Source: Bacillus sp. FJAT-29937 (GTDB taxonomy: Bacteria; Bacillota; Bacilli; Bacillales; Cytobacillaceae). Taken from it: DNA of 64,000 nt. The notes below the pieces were generated by a model that was given only the letters and a program-made list of their open reading frames with translations, ran no database searches and was not told the DNA's origin. The first letter of the stretch is position 1. Each line of letters begins with the position of its first letter. A program made the translations under genes and the position numbers. The stretch is taken from assembly GCF_001509555.1 (NCBI RefSeq), contig NZ_LMAS01000002.1, positions 310,001 through 374,000 of the forward strand, given 5' to 3'. This document shows positions 45,875 through 54,902 of the stretch, in pieces.

Positions 45875-46627
45875 ATGGAGGAGCGTATCAAAATCCATGA
45901 CATTTTAAAAATCGTAAAAAAACGCTTATTACTTATCGTATTAATTACATCCCTCTCAGTCATTGCTGCCGGAATTATCAGTTATCATTATTTAACTCCA
46001 ATATACGAATCTTCCACACAGCTATTAATCAATCAAAAAAATATCGATCAAGAAACAGGCAGGCAAATAGATGTTAGAACAAACGTGGAATTAATCAATA
46101 CGTATAGAGTTATTATTAAAACTCCAGTTATTCTAGATAAAGTAAAAGCAGAAATGAAAATAGATAGATCTTTAAAAGAACTAAGCAATCAAATCAGTAT
46201 ATCAAGTGAACAAAATTCACAAGTTGTCAACATTACTGTCCAAGATAAGGAACCAAAAATGGCAGTAGAAATTGCTAACACGATCGCCAATATATTTATG
46301 AACGAAATAAAAGTAATTATGAATGTTGATAATGTGACAATTTTGTCCAGCGCCAATGAAGAAACAAGCATAGATCCAGTTAAGCCTCGTCCAATGTTAA
46401 ATATGTTAATTACTTTTACAGCTAGTTTATTACTATCTATAGGCCTAATATTTCTATTAGAATATTTAGACGACACGATTAAATCGGAGCATGATATTAA
46501 ATCAACGTTAAATTTACCAGTATTAGGATCAATCCCAATAAAGTCAGCAAGTGATTTCCAAACAAAAGTAGAAAAAAACACAGAAAAAAATGCAAAAAAG
46601 AAAGTTCGAAAAAGACAGGAGGGATAA
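45875..46627 (+). CDS. Polysaccharide co-polymerase / tyrosine-kinase modulator
   Basis: A 250-residue Wzz-type membrane protein (YwqC/EpsA/CapA family) that sets chain length and activates the partner BY-kinase. It has two transmembrane helices (about 17-37 and 174-194) flanking an extracellular domain, with a basic, Lys-rich tail (about 226-250). RBS GGAGG lies 12 bp before the ATG. It is the first gene of the locus and 4 bp before the kinase gene. Confidence 0.9.
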   Translation: MEERIKIHDILKIVKKRLLLIVLITSLSVIAAGIISYHYLTPIYESSTQLLINQKNIDQETGRQIDVRTNVELINTYRVIIKTPVILDKVKAEMKIDRSLKELSNQISISSEQNSQVVNITVQDKEPKMAVEIANTIANIFMNEIKVIMNVDNVTILSSANEETSIDPVKPRPMLNMLITFTASLLLSIGLIFLLEYLDDTIKSEHDIKSTLNLPVLGSIPIKSASDFQTKVEKNTEKNAKKKVRKRQEG

Positions 46628-46630
46628 AAT

Positions 46631-47320
46631 GTGGGTCTTTTTAAAAAGAAGAAAAAAATAAATACAAGAGAACTAATCACAATGAACAATCCAAAATCGC
46701 CAATTTCAGAGCTATATCGAACCATTCGAACAAACATTGAATACTCTAATATCGATCGAGAAAACCGCATGATTATGATTACTTCTTCATCTCCAGGCGA
46801 AGGGAAAACAGTAACTACCGCCAATTTAGCTATTGTGTTCGCACAGCAAGGAAAAAAAGTTTTGTTAATAGATGCCGATTTTCGAAAACCTAAAGTTCAT
46901 GAAGTATTTAAGAAAAATAATTTTATTGGATTAACTACCATTCTTATTAAACAAATCCCTTTAATGGAAGCAATAAAAGAAACTAAAATTAATAACTTGT
47001 ACATATTGACTAGCGGGCCAATCACTCCAAACCCTTCTGAGCTACTTAGTTCAAAGTCTATGGGAAATGTATTAGCAGCTATTAGGAAAGAATTTGATTT
47101 TATTATTATTGATACTCCCCCGGTCCTTCCAGTCACTGATGCTCAAATACTCGCTAATCAATGTGACGGAGTAATTTTAGTTATTGATCATGGCAAGACA
47201 AAATTTGAACATGCAGAAAAGGCAAAAAACCTACTATTGAATGTAAATGCAAAGATTTTGGGAGCAGTTCTTAATAATACAAAAGAAAATTATAATGATT
47301 ATTATTACTTTGATAGATAA
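46631..47320 (+). CDS. Capsular BY-kinase (CpsD/CapB/YwqD family)
   Basis: A 229-residue bacterial tyrosine kinase that cycles by autophosphorylation to control polysaccharide export. Walker A is SSPGEGKTVTTAN (about 56-68), A' LLIDADFRKP and Walker B FIIIDTPPVLPVTDA, and the C-terminal Tyr cluster is NYNDYYYFDR. The start is GTG at 46631 after GGAGGGA. It is 4 bp after the co-polymerase. Confidence 0.93.
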   Translation: MGLFKKKKKINTRELITMNNPKSPISELYRTIRTNIEYSNIDRENRMIMITSSSPGEGKTVTTANLAIVFAQQGKKVLLIDADFRKPKVHEVFKKNNFIGLTTILIKQIPLMEAIKETKINNLYILTSGPITPNPSELLSSKSMGNVLAAIRKEFDFIIIDTPPVLPVTDAQILANQCDGVILVIDHGKTKFEHAEKAKNLLLNVNAKILGAVLNNTKENYNDYYYFDR

Positions 47321-47377
47321 CAACTCTATTATTCTCAAACAACTTCAAAGTTACGAAAAGGATTGGAGGGGAATACA

Positions 47378-48142
47378 ATAATTGATATCCATTGCCATAT
47401 TCTCCCCGGTATAGATGATGGAGCAAGAGACCTTATTGAAAGTATAGGAATGGCTAAACATGCAGCCAGTAAAGGAATAACGGCTATTTTTGCAACGCCT
47501 CATCACAAAAATAGTAGGTATTACAATAAAGCGAATAGAATACTTGCAAAAGTAAATAAGTTAAATTCTATTTTAAAAAGAAAAGAGATTCCCGTAAAAA
47601 TTTTTCCTGGACAAGAACCTCGTATTTACGGAGAACTTCTTAATGATTATAAAGCCGGAAAAATATTGACCTTAAATAATAAACATAAATATTTATTAAT
47701 TGAATTACCGAATTCACATGTACCTGCATATGCCGAAAAACTATTTTTCGATATTCAAATGGAAGGTATAATCCCCATTATTGTGCATCCAGAAAGAAAT
47801 GTTCAAATAAGGGAGAGTCCTAATCTTTTACATCAATTGGTTAAAAATGGGGCTGCAACTCAAATTACTGCTTCCAGTCTAATTGGTAAAAGTGGAAAGC
47901 AGCTGAGGAAGTTTTCCCTTCAATTAATTAAACATAATCTGACTCATTTTATTGCATCCGACTCGCATCGATTATCTAGGAATGCATTTAAACTAGTGGA
48001 AGCTTATGATGTATTGAATGAGGAACTTGGAAAAGATTATGTCGAAAGGTTTAAAATGAATACAAGCGCACTGTTAAATGGAAAAGGAATAGATCGAGAA
48101 GAAGCTGAAAGAATCGAAAAAAATAAATGGTTTTATTTTTAA
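47378..48142 (+). CDS. PHP-type tyrosine phosphatase (YwqE/CpsB/CapC family)
   Basis: A manganese-dependent phosphatase that dephosphorylates the BY-kinase. The 254-residue product starts with the metal-binding DIHCHILPGIDDG and has HHKNSRYY, PGQEPRIYG and FIASDSHRL, all in the PHP fold. The family starts M-I-D-I-H; here the codon at that place is ATA at 47378 (or ATT at 47381), behind GGAGGGG at 47365-47371. The frame extends to a TTG at 47363 that overlaps the ribosome site. So the start looks non-canonical. Confidence 0.88.
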   Translation: MIDIHCHILPGIDDGARDLIESIGMAKHAASKGITAIFATPHHKNSRYYNKANRILAKVNKLNSILKRKEIPVKIFPGQEPRIYGELLNDYKAGKILTLNNKHKYLLIELPNSHVPAYAEKLFFDIQMEGIIPIIVHPERNVQIRESPNLLHQLVKNGAATQITASSLIGKSGKQLRKFSLQLIKHNLTHFIASDSHRLSRNAFKLVEAYDVLNEELGKDYVERFKMNTSALLNGKGIDREEAERIEKNKWFYF

Positions 48143-48144
48143 AG

Positions 48145-48174
48145 TCGCCTACATTTTTTGTAGCGATTTTTTTT
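48145..48174 (+). terminator. Terminator after the phosphatase gene
   Basis: TCGCCTACA pairs with TGTAGCGA (one bulge) and is followed by a long T run. Confidence 0.75.
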
Positions 48175-48722
48175 GTGGGGAATAAGGGGTTGAATAAATT
48201 GGATATCAATTACCTTTGGACAACCTATTTTGATAATTTATTGAAACAAATAAAAAGAAGGGGAATAGCCTGTATGTAATGGTTCTTGGTTCCCAGAAGT
48301 CATTAAAGTCATTCATTATAAAGAATAATTTGTGCGTTAAGGAAATAAAATATATAGATTTAGTACAGCCCTATCACTATTTAAAATTTTTATGTTAGTC
48401 CCTTTGATTGAAAAAGTTCTTAAATTGGGAAAGTGCCATATTTTAAATAGGGAGGATTTCCTAGCACATTCCAAACTAAGATGTTTTTTTCAGGGGAATC
48501 AATACTTTATCATCATCTGTACGCTATTTTCATTGAGATGTTTGATTTTAATAATTAACCAATTTCGTGGTGATGTTTCCTTACCCTTATCAATGGATTC
48601 ACTCGATCATGCTGTGGGTTTGAAATACCTTAGACGCAAGTCGTCAAAAGTGTGATGTGAGGACGGGTTAGATGCCCAATTTTATTTTGAGCATTTACAG
48701 CAAAAGAAAGGAGGAATTGTAA
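48175..48722 (+). other. 548-bp gap without a recognisable gene
   Basis: Between the phosphatase terminator and gtaB there is no gene with a convincing ribosome site; open frames up to 88 codons (48392-48655) have poor starts and no family signal. Short frames in 48196-48396 look like decayed coding sequence, but I do not recognise their source. It may hold a second promoter, because gtaB follows a terminator, and a leader RNA such as EAR (found in Bacillales eps operons) could be tested here. Confidence 0.4.
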
Positions 48723-49607
48723 ATGAATAAAGTGCGAAAAGCTATTATACCTGCAGCTGGACTAGGGACAAGATTTCTGCCTGTAACGAAAGCCATGCCA
48801 AAGGAAATGTTGCCAATCGTCGATAAACCAACCATTCAATACATTGTTGAAGAAGCGGTTGCTTCAGGAATCGAGGACATCATTATCGTTACAGGGAAAG
48901 GGAAACGTTCGATTGAAGATCACTTTGATTACGCCTTCGAGCTCGAATACAATTTAATGGAAAAAGGTAAATTTGAATTATTGGAAAAGGTTCAAGCTCC
49001 TTCAAAAGTAGATATTCATTATATCAGACAAAAGGAACCAAAAGGCTTAGGTCATGCGGTTTGGTGTGCACGAAAATTTGTTGGAGATGAGCCGTTTGCG
49101 GTCTTGTTAGGTGACGATATTATCCAAGCCGAAACACCATGTCTAAAACAGTTAATGAATGAGTATGAAAAAACACGCTCGTCAATCATTGGTGTGCAAA
49201 CTGTTCCTGATAATGAAACTCACCGCTATGGGATTGTAGACCCATGCAACAAATTAGGCAGACGTTACGAGGTTTCTAGTTTCGTTGAAAAGCCGGAAAA
49301 AGGAACTGCCCCATCAAACCTAGCGATCATGGGCCGGTACATTTTAACCCCTGAGATTTTTAGTTTTTTAGAAAAACAAGAAAAAGGAGCAGGGGGAGAA
49401 ATTCAGCTAACTGATGCCATTCAAAAATTAAATGAAATTCAACAAGTATTTGCTTATGACTTTGAAGGCAAAAGGTATGATGTCGGAGAGAAAATTGGCT
49501 TTATTTTAACAACGATTGAATTTGCTTTGCAAAATGAAGAGATTAAGGACGAGGTATTAACATATTTGAAAAAATTAATCGAGCACAAGTATACAACTTT
49601 GGGGTGA
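48723..49607 (+). CDS. gtaB: UTP-glucose-1-phosphate uridylyltransferase
   Basis: Makes UDP-glucose, the donor for many sugars. The 294 residues show the nucleotidyltransferase start [20 protein letters not shown] and the block [25 protein letters not shown] (in part), plus FVEKPEKG. The ATG follows AAAGGAGGAATTG. It overlaps the next gene's frame by a few bases and is probably the first gene of the biosynthesis block. A second GtaB homologue for this genome may exist elsewhere. Confidence 0.93.
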   Translation: MNKVRKAIIPAAGLGTRFLPVTKAMPKEMLPIVDKPTIQYIVEEAVASGIEDIIIVTGKGKRSIEDHFDYAFELEYNLMEKGKFELLEKVQAPSKVDIHYIRQKEPKGLGHAVWCARKFVGDEPFAVLLGDDIIQAETPCLKQLMNEYEKTRSSIIGVQTVPDNETHRYGIVDPCNKLGRRYEVSSFVEKPEKGTAPSNLAIMGRYILTPEIFSFLEKQEKGAGGEIQLTDAIQKLNEIQQVFAYDFEGKRYDVGEKIGFILTTIEFALQNEEIKDEVLTYLKKLIEHKYTTLG

Positions 49608-49612
49608 ATGAC

Positions 49613-50305
49613 TTGCAGAAACAGAAAAAATTGGCTGAAGCTAATTTTAAATATAAGTCATTAGAGGAGGTTAAATATAGTTATAGTAACCTCTTATACC
49701 ATTTCACAAAAAGGATCATTGATATTGTTGGATCAATAGTTGGTATATTCATAACCTTTCCGTTCATCTTAGTTTTTTCAGTTTTGTATTTGTTTGGCAA
49801 AAATAAAGGGCCTATGTTTTTTAAACAGGAGAGGATCGGTAAAAATGGGGGGAAATTTATCATTTATAAGTTTCGATCAATGGTTAAAGACGCAGAAAAA
49901 AAGTTGAAAGAAAATGAAGCTCTTTATCAAAAATACGTGCAAAATAACTTTAAATTAGAACCGGGCGAAGATCCGAGGATTACAAGGTTTGGTATATTTA
50001 TAAGGAAAACGAGTATAGATGAGTTACCGCAATTTTTTAATGTATTAAAGGGTGACATGAGTTTAGTTGGTCCGAGGCCTGTAGTTTTAGAAGAGCTAAA
50101 TGAGTATAAAGATAGAACAAAGGAATTTCTTTCTGTTAAACCTGGAATGACAGGTTATTGGCAAGCGTGCGGGAGAAGTGAAGTCGGATACCCTGAACGT
50201 GTAAATATTGAACTGTATTATGTGTTTAATAAAACTTTATTATTAGATATTAAAATCATTTTTAAAACGATAGTTCAAGTCATTTATAAAAAAGGCGCTT
50301 ATTAA
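49613..50305 (+). CDS. Initiating sugar-phosphate transferase (WcaJ/EpsL-type)
   Basis: A 230-residue membrane enzyme that transfers sugar-1-phosphate to undecaprenyl phosphate, starting the repeat unit. A single N-terminal helix (about 30-55) is followed by the polyprenyl glycosylphosphotransferase core: FFKQERIGKNGG, FRSMVKDAE, RKTSIDELPQFFNVLKG, SLVGPRPVV and KPGMTGYWQ. The start is uncertain: TTG at 49613 has GGGGTG 6 bp upstream, while GTG at 49604 overlaps the gtaB stop. Confidence 0.9.
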   Translation: MQKQKKLAEANFKYKSLEEVKYSYSNLLYHFTKRIIDIVGSIVGIFITFPFILVFSVLYLFGKNKGPMFFKQERIGKNGGKFIIYKFRSMVKDAEKKLKENEALYQKYVQNNFKLEPGEDPRITRFGIFIRKTSIDELPQFFNVLKGDMSLVGPRPVVLEELNEYKDRTKEFLSVKPGMTGYWQACGRSEVGYPERVNIELYYVFNKTLLLDIKIIFKTIVQVIYKKGAY

Positions 50306-50338
50306 AAAAATGGATTTTAACAATAATAAGGTGAAGCT

Positions 50339-51463
50339 ATGGTCATTTATTTTTTATTATCCCTTACCGTATTATACGGTCTATTCCTTTCAAGGGTGAC
50401 AATTGTCCGAAATATTAACACGAGCAGCAATGAATTATATATTTCCCGAAATAACATAACATTGTTTTTCTGGTTTTTGATTCTGTTAGGATTGGCTGCA
50501 TTTAAAGGAATAGAGGTTGGCGTAGATTATCCAATGTATTATGGCTTTTTTCTTCATAAATCCTATATTGGAGCATTAGAGCCAGGTATTAGTTTTATTT
50601 ATGACTTAGCAATAAGATATAATAACTTTTTTGTTTTTTCAATTGGTGTCTATTTTCTTTTTCTCTTCTTTATATTTGCAGGAATAAAAAAACATTTACC
50701 CAATTATATCATTGGCTTGTTCTTCTTTCTTCTGACATATACGTATTTGAATAGTTATAATCAATTACGCCAAATGATTGCTGTTGCAATCGTCTTTTGT
50801 TTCGTGAATTATTTAATTACGAATAACAAGTTAGATAGAATGAAGTATGTAATTGTTATTCTCATAGCACTTTTATTTCATAATAGTGCTATTTTTGCTA
50901 TCTTATTTTTCTTCATGCCTAAGAAAAGGTTCAGCAGCAAGTTAGTAATCCCTTTGTTTTTAATGACAATAGTCATTTATTTTTTACCTGGAATTAAAAA
51001 TATTGTAGGGGACTTAATTATTAATTTCTCCGGTATATATGCAGAAAAATACACAACCAATCTTTCCTTCTTTTTTGAAGTAAATAAAGAAAAAGGCCTT
51101 TTGCAATTAATCCCCGTTATCATTCAAATGATCATTGTTTCCATTTCCCTATATTTTCCTAAAGATGATAAGGAATTAAATATCAGCTATAAGTTGTATC
51201 ACTTTAGCACAAATCTTGTCATAGTAAATTTGTGGTTATATTCTTTAGCAGGTATTGAGGCTATTGATCGAATTCAAATATATTTTTCATGCTTTAACTT
51301 ATTTTATTACCCTATCTTGATTCACCTATTATTGAATAGTAAAAAGAAGCGTCATGGTCAAACCTTTGTTATCCTTATTTCCTGCTTTTGGATATTGTAT
51401 TTTGTGTTAAGACTTTATATCAATATAGCAGGCGTTGTGCCATATCGCTTATTTATCAGCTGA
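50339..51463 (+). CDS. EpsG-family polysaccharide polymerase (Wzy-like)
   Basis: A 374-residue integral membrane protein with about ten helices and few conserved motifs, such as GVDYPMYYGFF and the NQLRQMIAVAI stretch typical of the EpsG/Wzy group. These proteins join lipid-linked repeat units. The ATG follows AAGGTGAAGCT. Its place after the initiating transferase and before the glycosyltransferases supports this; specific chemistry cannot be told. Confidence 0.78.
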   Translation: MVIYFLLSLTVLYGLFLSRVTIVRNINTSSNELYISRNNITLFFWFLILLGLAAFKGIEVGVDYPMYYGFFLHKSYIGALEPGISFIYDLAIRYNNFFVFSIGVYFLFLFFIFAGIKKHLPNYIIGLFFFLLTYTYLNSYNQLRQMIAVAIVFCFVNYLITNNKLDRMKYVIVILIALLFHNSAIFAILFFFMPKKRFSSKLVIPLFLMTIVIYFLPGIKNIVGDLIINFSGIYAEKYTTNLSFFFEVNKEKGLLQLIPVIIQMIIVSISLYFPKDDKELNISYKLYHFSTNLVIVNLWLYSLAGIEAIDRIQIYFSCFNLFYYPILIHLLLNSKKKRHGQTFVILISCFWILYFVLRLYINIAGVVPYRLFIS

Positions 51464-51487
51464 TAAATAAAGTTGAGGAGAGAAGAT

Positions 51488-52489
51488 GTGAACGGACTTA
51501 GTCTAATCATACCAATTTATAACGTCCAGGATTATCTTGAAATATGTTTACAATCTGTTGTAAAAAGGATGGGGGATTATTCGAATATCCAAGTGATCCT
51601 TGTGAATGATGGATCAAAAGATCATTCTGGTGAAATCGCCCAGCAATTTGTTCAATCTCATAATCATTTTCACTATGTTTGTAAAGAAAATGGTGGATTA
51701 TCAGACGCAAGGAATTATGGACTAAAATTTGTTAAATATGATTATGTAACTTTTTTAGATAGTGATGATTATATTGCAGATAATTATTTTTCTGAAGTAT
51801 TCGCAGCATTACAAAACCAGCCAGATATGATTGTTTTTGATTGGATGGATGTTGGTGAAGATGATTATACGAATATTGTAAAGGGAATGGAGCTTCCAAA
51901 TGAATTATGGACAGTCCAACCAAGCGCTTGGAATAAAGTATATAGAACGAGTCTATTTAATGAAATAAAGTTTCCAAAAGGAAAGATCTATGAAGATGTA
52001 GGCACTATCTATAAACTACTTTTGTATGTTAATGATTATATTTATATCAATAAACCTCTGTATAAATATAGAAAGAATCGAAAAGGCAGTATTTTAACAA
52101 CCATCTCCCCGAAAATAAATGACATCTATGATGTTTTAGAGGATACGTATTCTTTTTATAAAGCAAATAATGAACTCACAGAAAAGAATGTAGAAGGGCT
52201 TTGTTATCAGTATGTAAAGATATTAATGTGGTCTAATATGTACAGGCAATTGAAATATTATAAATTTAATTTTGTTGGTTTCTATAAAAAAATGAAATCA
52301 ACGAGGAACCTAGTTTATAGCAGTTTTGATAATTGGAAATCGAATTCTTTCCTAATAAATAATACTAACTACTTCACAAACAGATTTGGTGAAAACTATA
52401 TTAAGAGAATTGATAACCTTGGTAAAGGTTTTTTTTCAACCGTGTATACAGTACTTATCCTTATAGTTCGAAATATAAGTAAAAGATGA
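51488..52489 (+). CDS. Family 2 glycosyltransferase
   Basis: A 333-residue GT-A enzyme. The N terminus has LSLIIPIYNVQDYLEICLQS, VNDGSKD and the DxD-type FLDSDDYI (about 93-100), and a C-terminal amphipathic tail. It adds a sugar to the lipid-linked unit; donor and linkage are unknown. The GTG at 51488 follows GAGGAGAGAAG; a TTG at 51473 lies on the ribosome site. It is 6 bp before the next gene. Confidence 0.88.
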   Translation: MNGLSLIIPIYNVQDYLEICLQSVVKRMGDYSNIQVILVNDGSKDHSGEIAQQFVQSHNHFHYVCKENGGLSDARNYGLKFVKYDYVTFLDSDDYIADNYFSEVFAALQNQPDMIVFDWMDVGEDDYTNIVKGMELPNELWTVQPSAWNKVYRTSLFNEIKFPKGKIYEDVGTIYKLLLYVNDYIYINKPLYKYRKNRKGSILTTISPKINDIYDVLEDTYSFYKANNELTEKNVEGLCYQYVKILMWSNMYRQLKYYKFNFVGFYKKMKSTRNLVYSSFDNWKSNSFLINNTNYFTNRFGENYIKRIDNLGKGFFSTVYTVLILIVRNISKR

Positions 52490-52495
52490 ACGGGG

Positions 52496-53620
52496 ATGAA
52501 TTCTTTAGTGAAAAAGAAGAAAATACTATTTATAATGCAAAGCCTTCAAGGAGGTGGAGCTGAGAGGGTTACACTTGATGTGATTAAACATCTAAATAAA
52601 AGTTCTTTCGAGCCTTCCATATTAGTTGTAAATTATTATGGTGATTTAATACATTCAATTCCTGAAAGTATAAACGTTATTAAGGTACTGACAAGTAAAG
52701 AAAAATCATATTTTCATGTTTTTAAAGTGATAAGAGCCGTAATAAAGGCTGCCAAAGATGCCGACTTAATCATTGGTTCATTAGAATTGACTCCTACTTA
52801 TTTGTCCTCAATAGCCTCAGTTATAACCAAAAAGCCAGCTATAGGTTGGATACACATAGATTTACAACATTATCTTAAGACGAAAAATAAAATTCATGAA
52901 CTAATTATTAGAGTATTATATCCAAAGCTGAACATGATAATGGCAGTTTCAGATGGGGTAAAACACACATTTGAGCAAATGTTCCCGCAAATAACTGTAC
53001 CAGTTAAACGAATATATAACCCAATTAGATTAGAAGATATTCATCGGATGATTGAAGAAAAGAGCGACCTAGGAGAAATTAGTGAACCAATCATTTTAGG
53101 CGTTGGTAGATTGACAAAAATGAAAGGTTTTGATGATTTAATTAAAGCTCATCAATATTTGATAAATAATAATGTAAAAAACAAGTTACTAATATTAGGA
53201 GAAGGAGAACAAAGAGAATGCTTGGAACAACTGATCGTTGAATTAGATGTAAAAGATAGTGTAATTTTAAAGGGTTTTGTTGATAATCCATACAAGTATA
53301 TGCGTTCTGCTAATGTGTTCGTTCTAAGCTCAAGGTATGAGGGGTTTTCAGTAGTAATTGCTGAAGCTTTGTCAGTGGGTATTCCAGTTGTATCAACTGA
53401 TTGTCCCAGTGGGCCATCCGAAATTCTTGAAGGCGGGAAACATGGTTTATTATCCCCTATAAATGATTCAAAAGCTTTAGCTATGAATATCTATAAAACA
53501 ATTAAGGAGGATTCTGAAAATCATAAAGTCTGTAGAGTAAAAAGAGCTCATGACTTTTCTCCCCAAAAAATCATCCCAGAATATGAAAAATTATTTTATC
53601 AAATAATGGCGGAAAAGTGA
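52496..53620 (+). CDS. Family 4 glycosyltransferase
   Basis: A 374-residue GT-B enzyme with the N-terminal block MQSLQGGGAERVTLDV and the C-terminal family-4 signature SSRYEGFSVVIAEALSVGIPVVSTD (given in part: EGFSVVIAEAL). It resembles GalNAc/GlcNAc-type transferases of capsule loci; the donor is unknown. The ATG at 52496 has a weak purine site (GAACGGGG). It is 9 bp before the next gene. Confidence 0.88.
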   Translation: MNSLVKKKKILFIMQSLQGGGAERVTLDVIKHLNKSSFEPSILVVNYYGDLIHSIPESINVIKVLTSKEKSYFHVFKVIRAVIKAAKDADLIIGSLELTPTYLSSIASVITKKPAIGWIHIDLQHYLKTKNKIHELIIRVLYPKLNMIMAVSDGVKHTFEQMFPQITVPVKRIYNPIRLEDIHRMIEEKSDLGEISEPIILGVGRLTKMKGFDDLIKAHQYLINNNVKNKLLILGEGEQRECLEQLIVELDVKDSVILKGFVDNPYKYMRSANVFVLSSRYEGFSVVIAEALSVGIPVVSTDCPSGPSEILEGGKHGLLSPINDSKALAMNIYKTIKEDSENHKVCRVKRAHDFSPQKIIPEYEKLFYQIMAEK

Positions 53621-53629
53621 GGATAGTTA

Positions 53630-54826
53630 ATGAAGAAAAAGATATTAATAATGATGAATAACATGCGTATTGGTGGAGTAGAAAAAGCTTTGTTGAATAT
53701 TTTAACTGTTATAGATAAAGATAAATTTGATATCACGATTTTATTTATTAGAAAAGATGGTGAATATCTTAAAGAAATTCCATCTTGGGTAAAAATCGAA
53801 GAAATTGAGATCTCTGATTTGGACAGGAATATTTTGGATTTCGGTCCCAAAGTAATATTGCTGGAAACATTAAAAAAATATAAATATGCTTCAACTGCAA
53901 AAGTGGCACTATTAGCGTTAAAGAGGAAAGTAACATTAAATATTTTAAAAAACATTGATGAATTTAAAGTGCTATTTAAATTCTTGCCAAAGTATAAAGG
54001 TAAGTATGATTTAGCAATTGATTTCCACCAAACATATGTTACAACTTACTATATTTCTGAAAAGGTAAGTGCTGATTATAAGATAGCATGGCTGCACAGC
54101 TCAGACTTTGGGGAAAACCTAAGGAATTTAAGCCAATATTATAGTAAATTTAATCGGGTATTTGGGGTTTCGAAGGCTTGTGTAGATAAATATAATAAGT
54201 TATTTCCAGAACACTCAGGTAAGTGCAAAACCTTCTATAACATTATCTTAACTGATGATATTAAGCGGATGGCAGAACAAGGTGAAGGTTTTGGAGATTC
54301 ACTTGATGGAATAAGAATACTTACGGTTGGTAGATTATCTTATGCCAAAGGTTATGATGTAGCAATTTCTGTTGCTGCAAAATTGAAAGAAGATGGATTT
54401 AAGTTTAAATGGTATGTCATAGGGGATGGCATAGAAAGAACGAAACTTGAAAAGTTAATTGACCAATATGAAGTTAGAGATTGTTTTATTTTGCTAGGCT
54501 CATTGAAAAATCCGTATCCTTATATTAATCAATGTGATATTTATGTTCAACCATCTCGTTTTGAAGGATATTGCATTGCCCTTGCAGAAGCAAGAATTTT
54601 AAACAAACCAATCATTGCTACAAATTTTTTCGGTGCTGAAGAACAAATTATAAATGGAGAGACCGGATTAATAATAAATTTTAATGAGGACAACATCTAT
54701 GAAGCAATAAAAAAGTTAATTATAAATCCCCTTTTAAGACTTAAGTTTGAAGAAAACCTATCAAGAGAAACAATTAATTCTTCCTTGAATGAAATGAAAA
54801 AGTTATACGCCTTAGTAAACGATTGA
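53630..54826 (+). CDS. Family 4 glycosyltransferase
   Basis: A 398-residue GT-B enzyme. The start MNNMRIGGVEKALLNIL is typical, with the UDP-sugar domain blocks VGRLSYAKGYD, LLGSLKNPYPYI and PSRFEGYCIALAEARIL in the C-terminal half. RBS GAGGATAG lies 6 bp before the ATG. It forms a pair with the previous gene, which it resembles only distantly. Confidence 0.88.
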   Translation: MKKKILIMMNNMRIGGVEKALLNILTVIDKDKFDITILFIRKDGEYLKEIPSWVKIEEIEISDLDRNILDFGPKVILLETLKKYKYASTAKVALLALKRKVTLNILKNIDEFKVLFKFLPKYKGKYDLAIDFHQTYVTTYYISEKVSADYKIAWLHSSDFGENLRNLSQYYSKFNRVFGVSKACVDKYNKLFPEHSGKCKTFYNIILTDDIKRMAEQGEGFGDSLDGIRILTVGRLSYAKGYDVAISVAAKLKEDGFKFKWYVIGDGIERTKLEKLIDQYEVRDCFILLGSLKNPYPYINQCDIYVQPSRFEGYCIALAEARILNKPIIATNFFGAEEQIINGETGLIINFNEDNIYEAIKKLIINPLLRLKFEENLSRETINSSLNEMKKLYALVND

Positions 54827-54902
54827 ATTGTGAAAGTGAATAATCATTATAATATTATTCAAGTTTAGTCTAGTAAGTAAAACGGTAAAGGTGGAAAAGA
54901 AA

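Noticed and set aside
48392..48655. Coding region of 87 aa before gtaB
   Set aside because: No ribosome site, a composition unlike the neighbours and no family signal.
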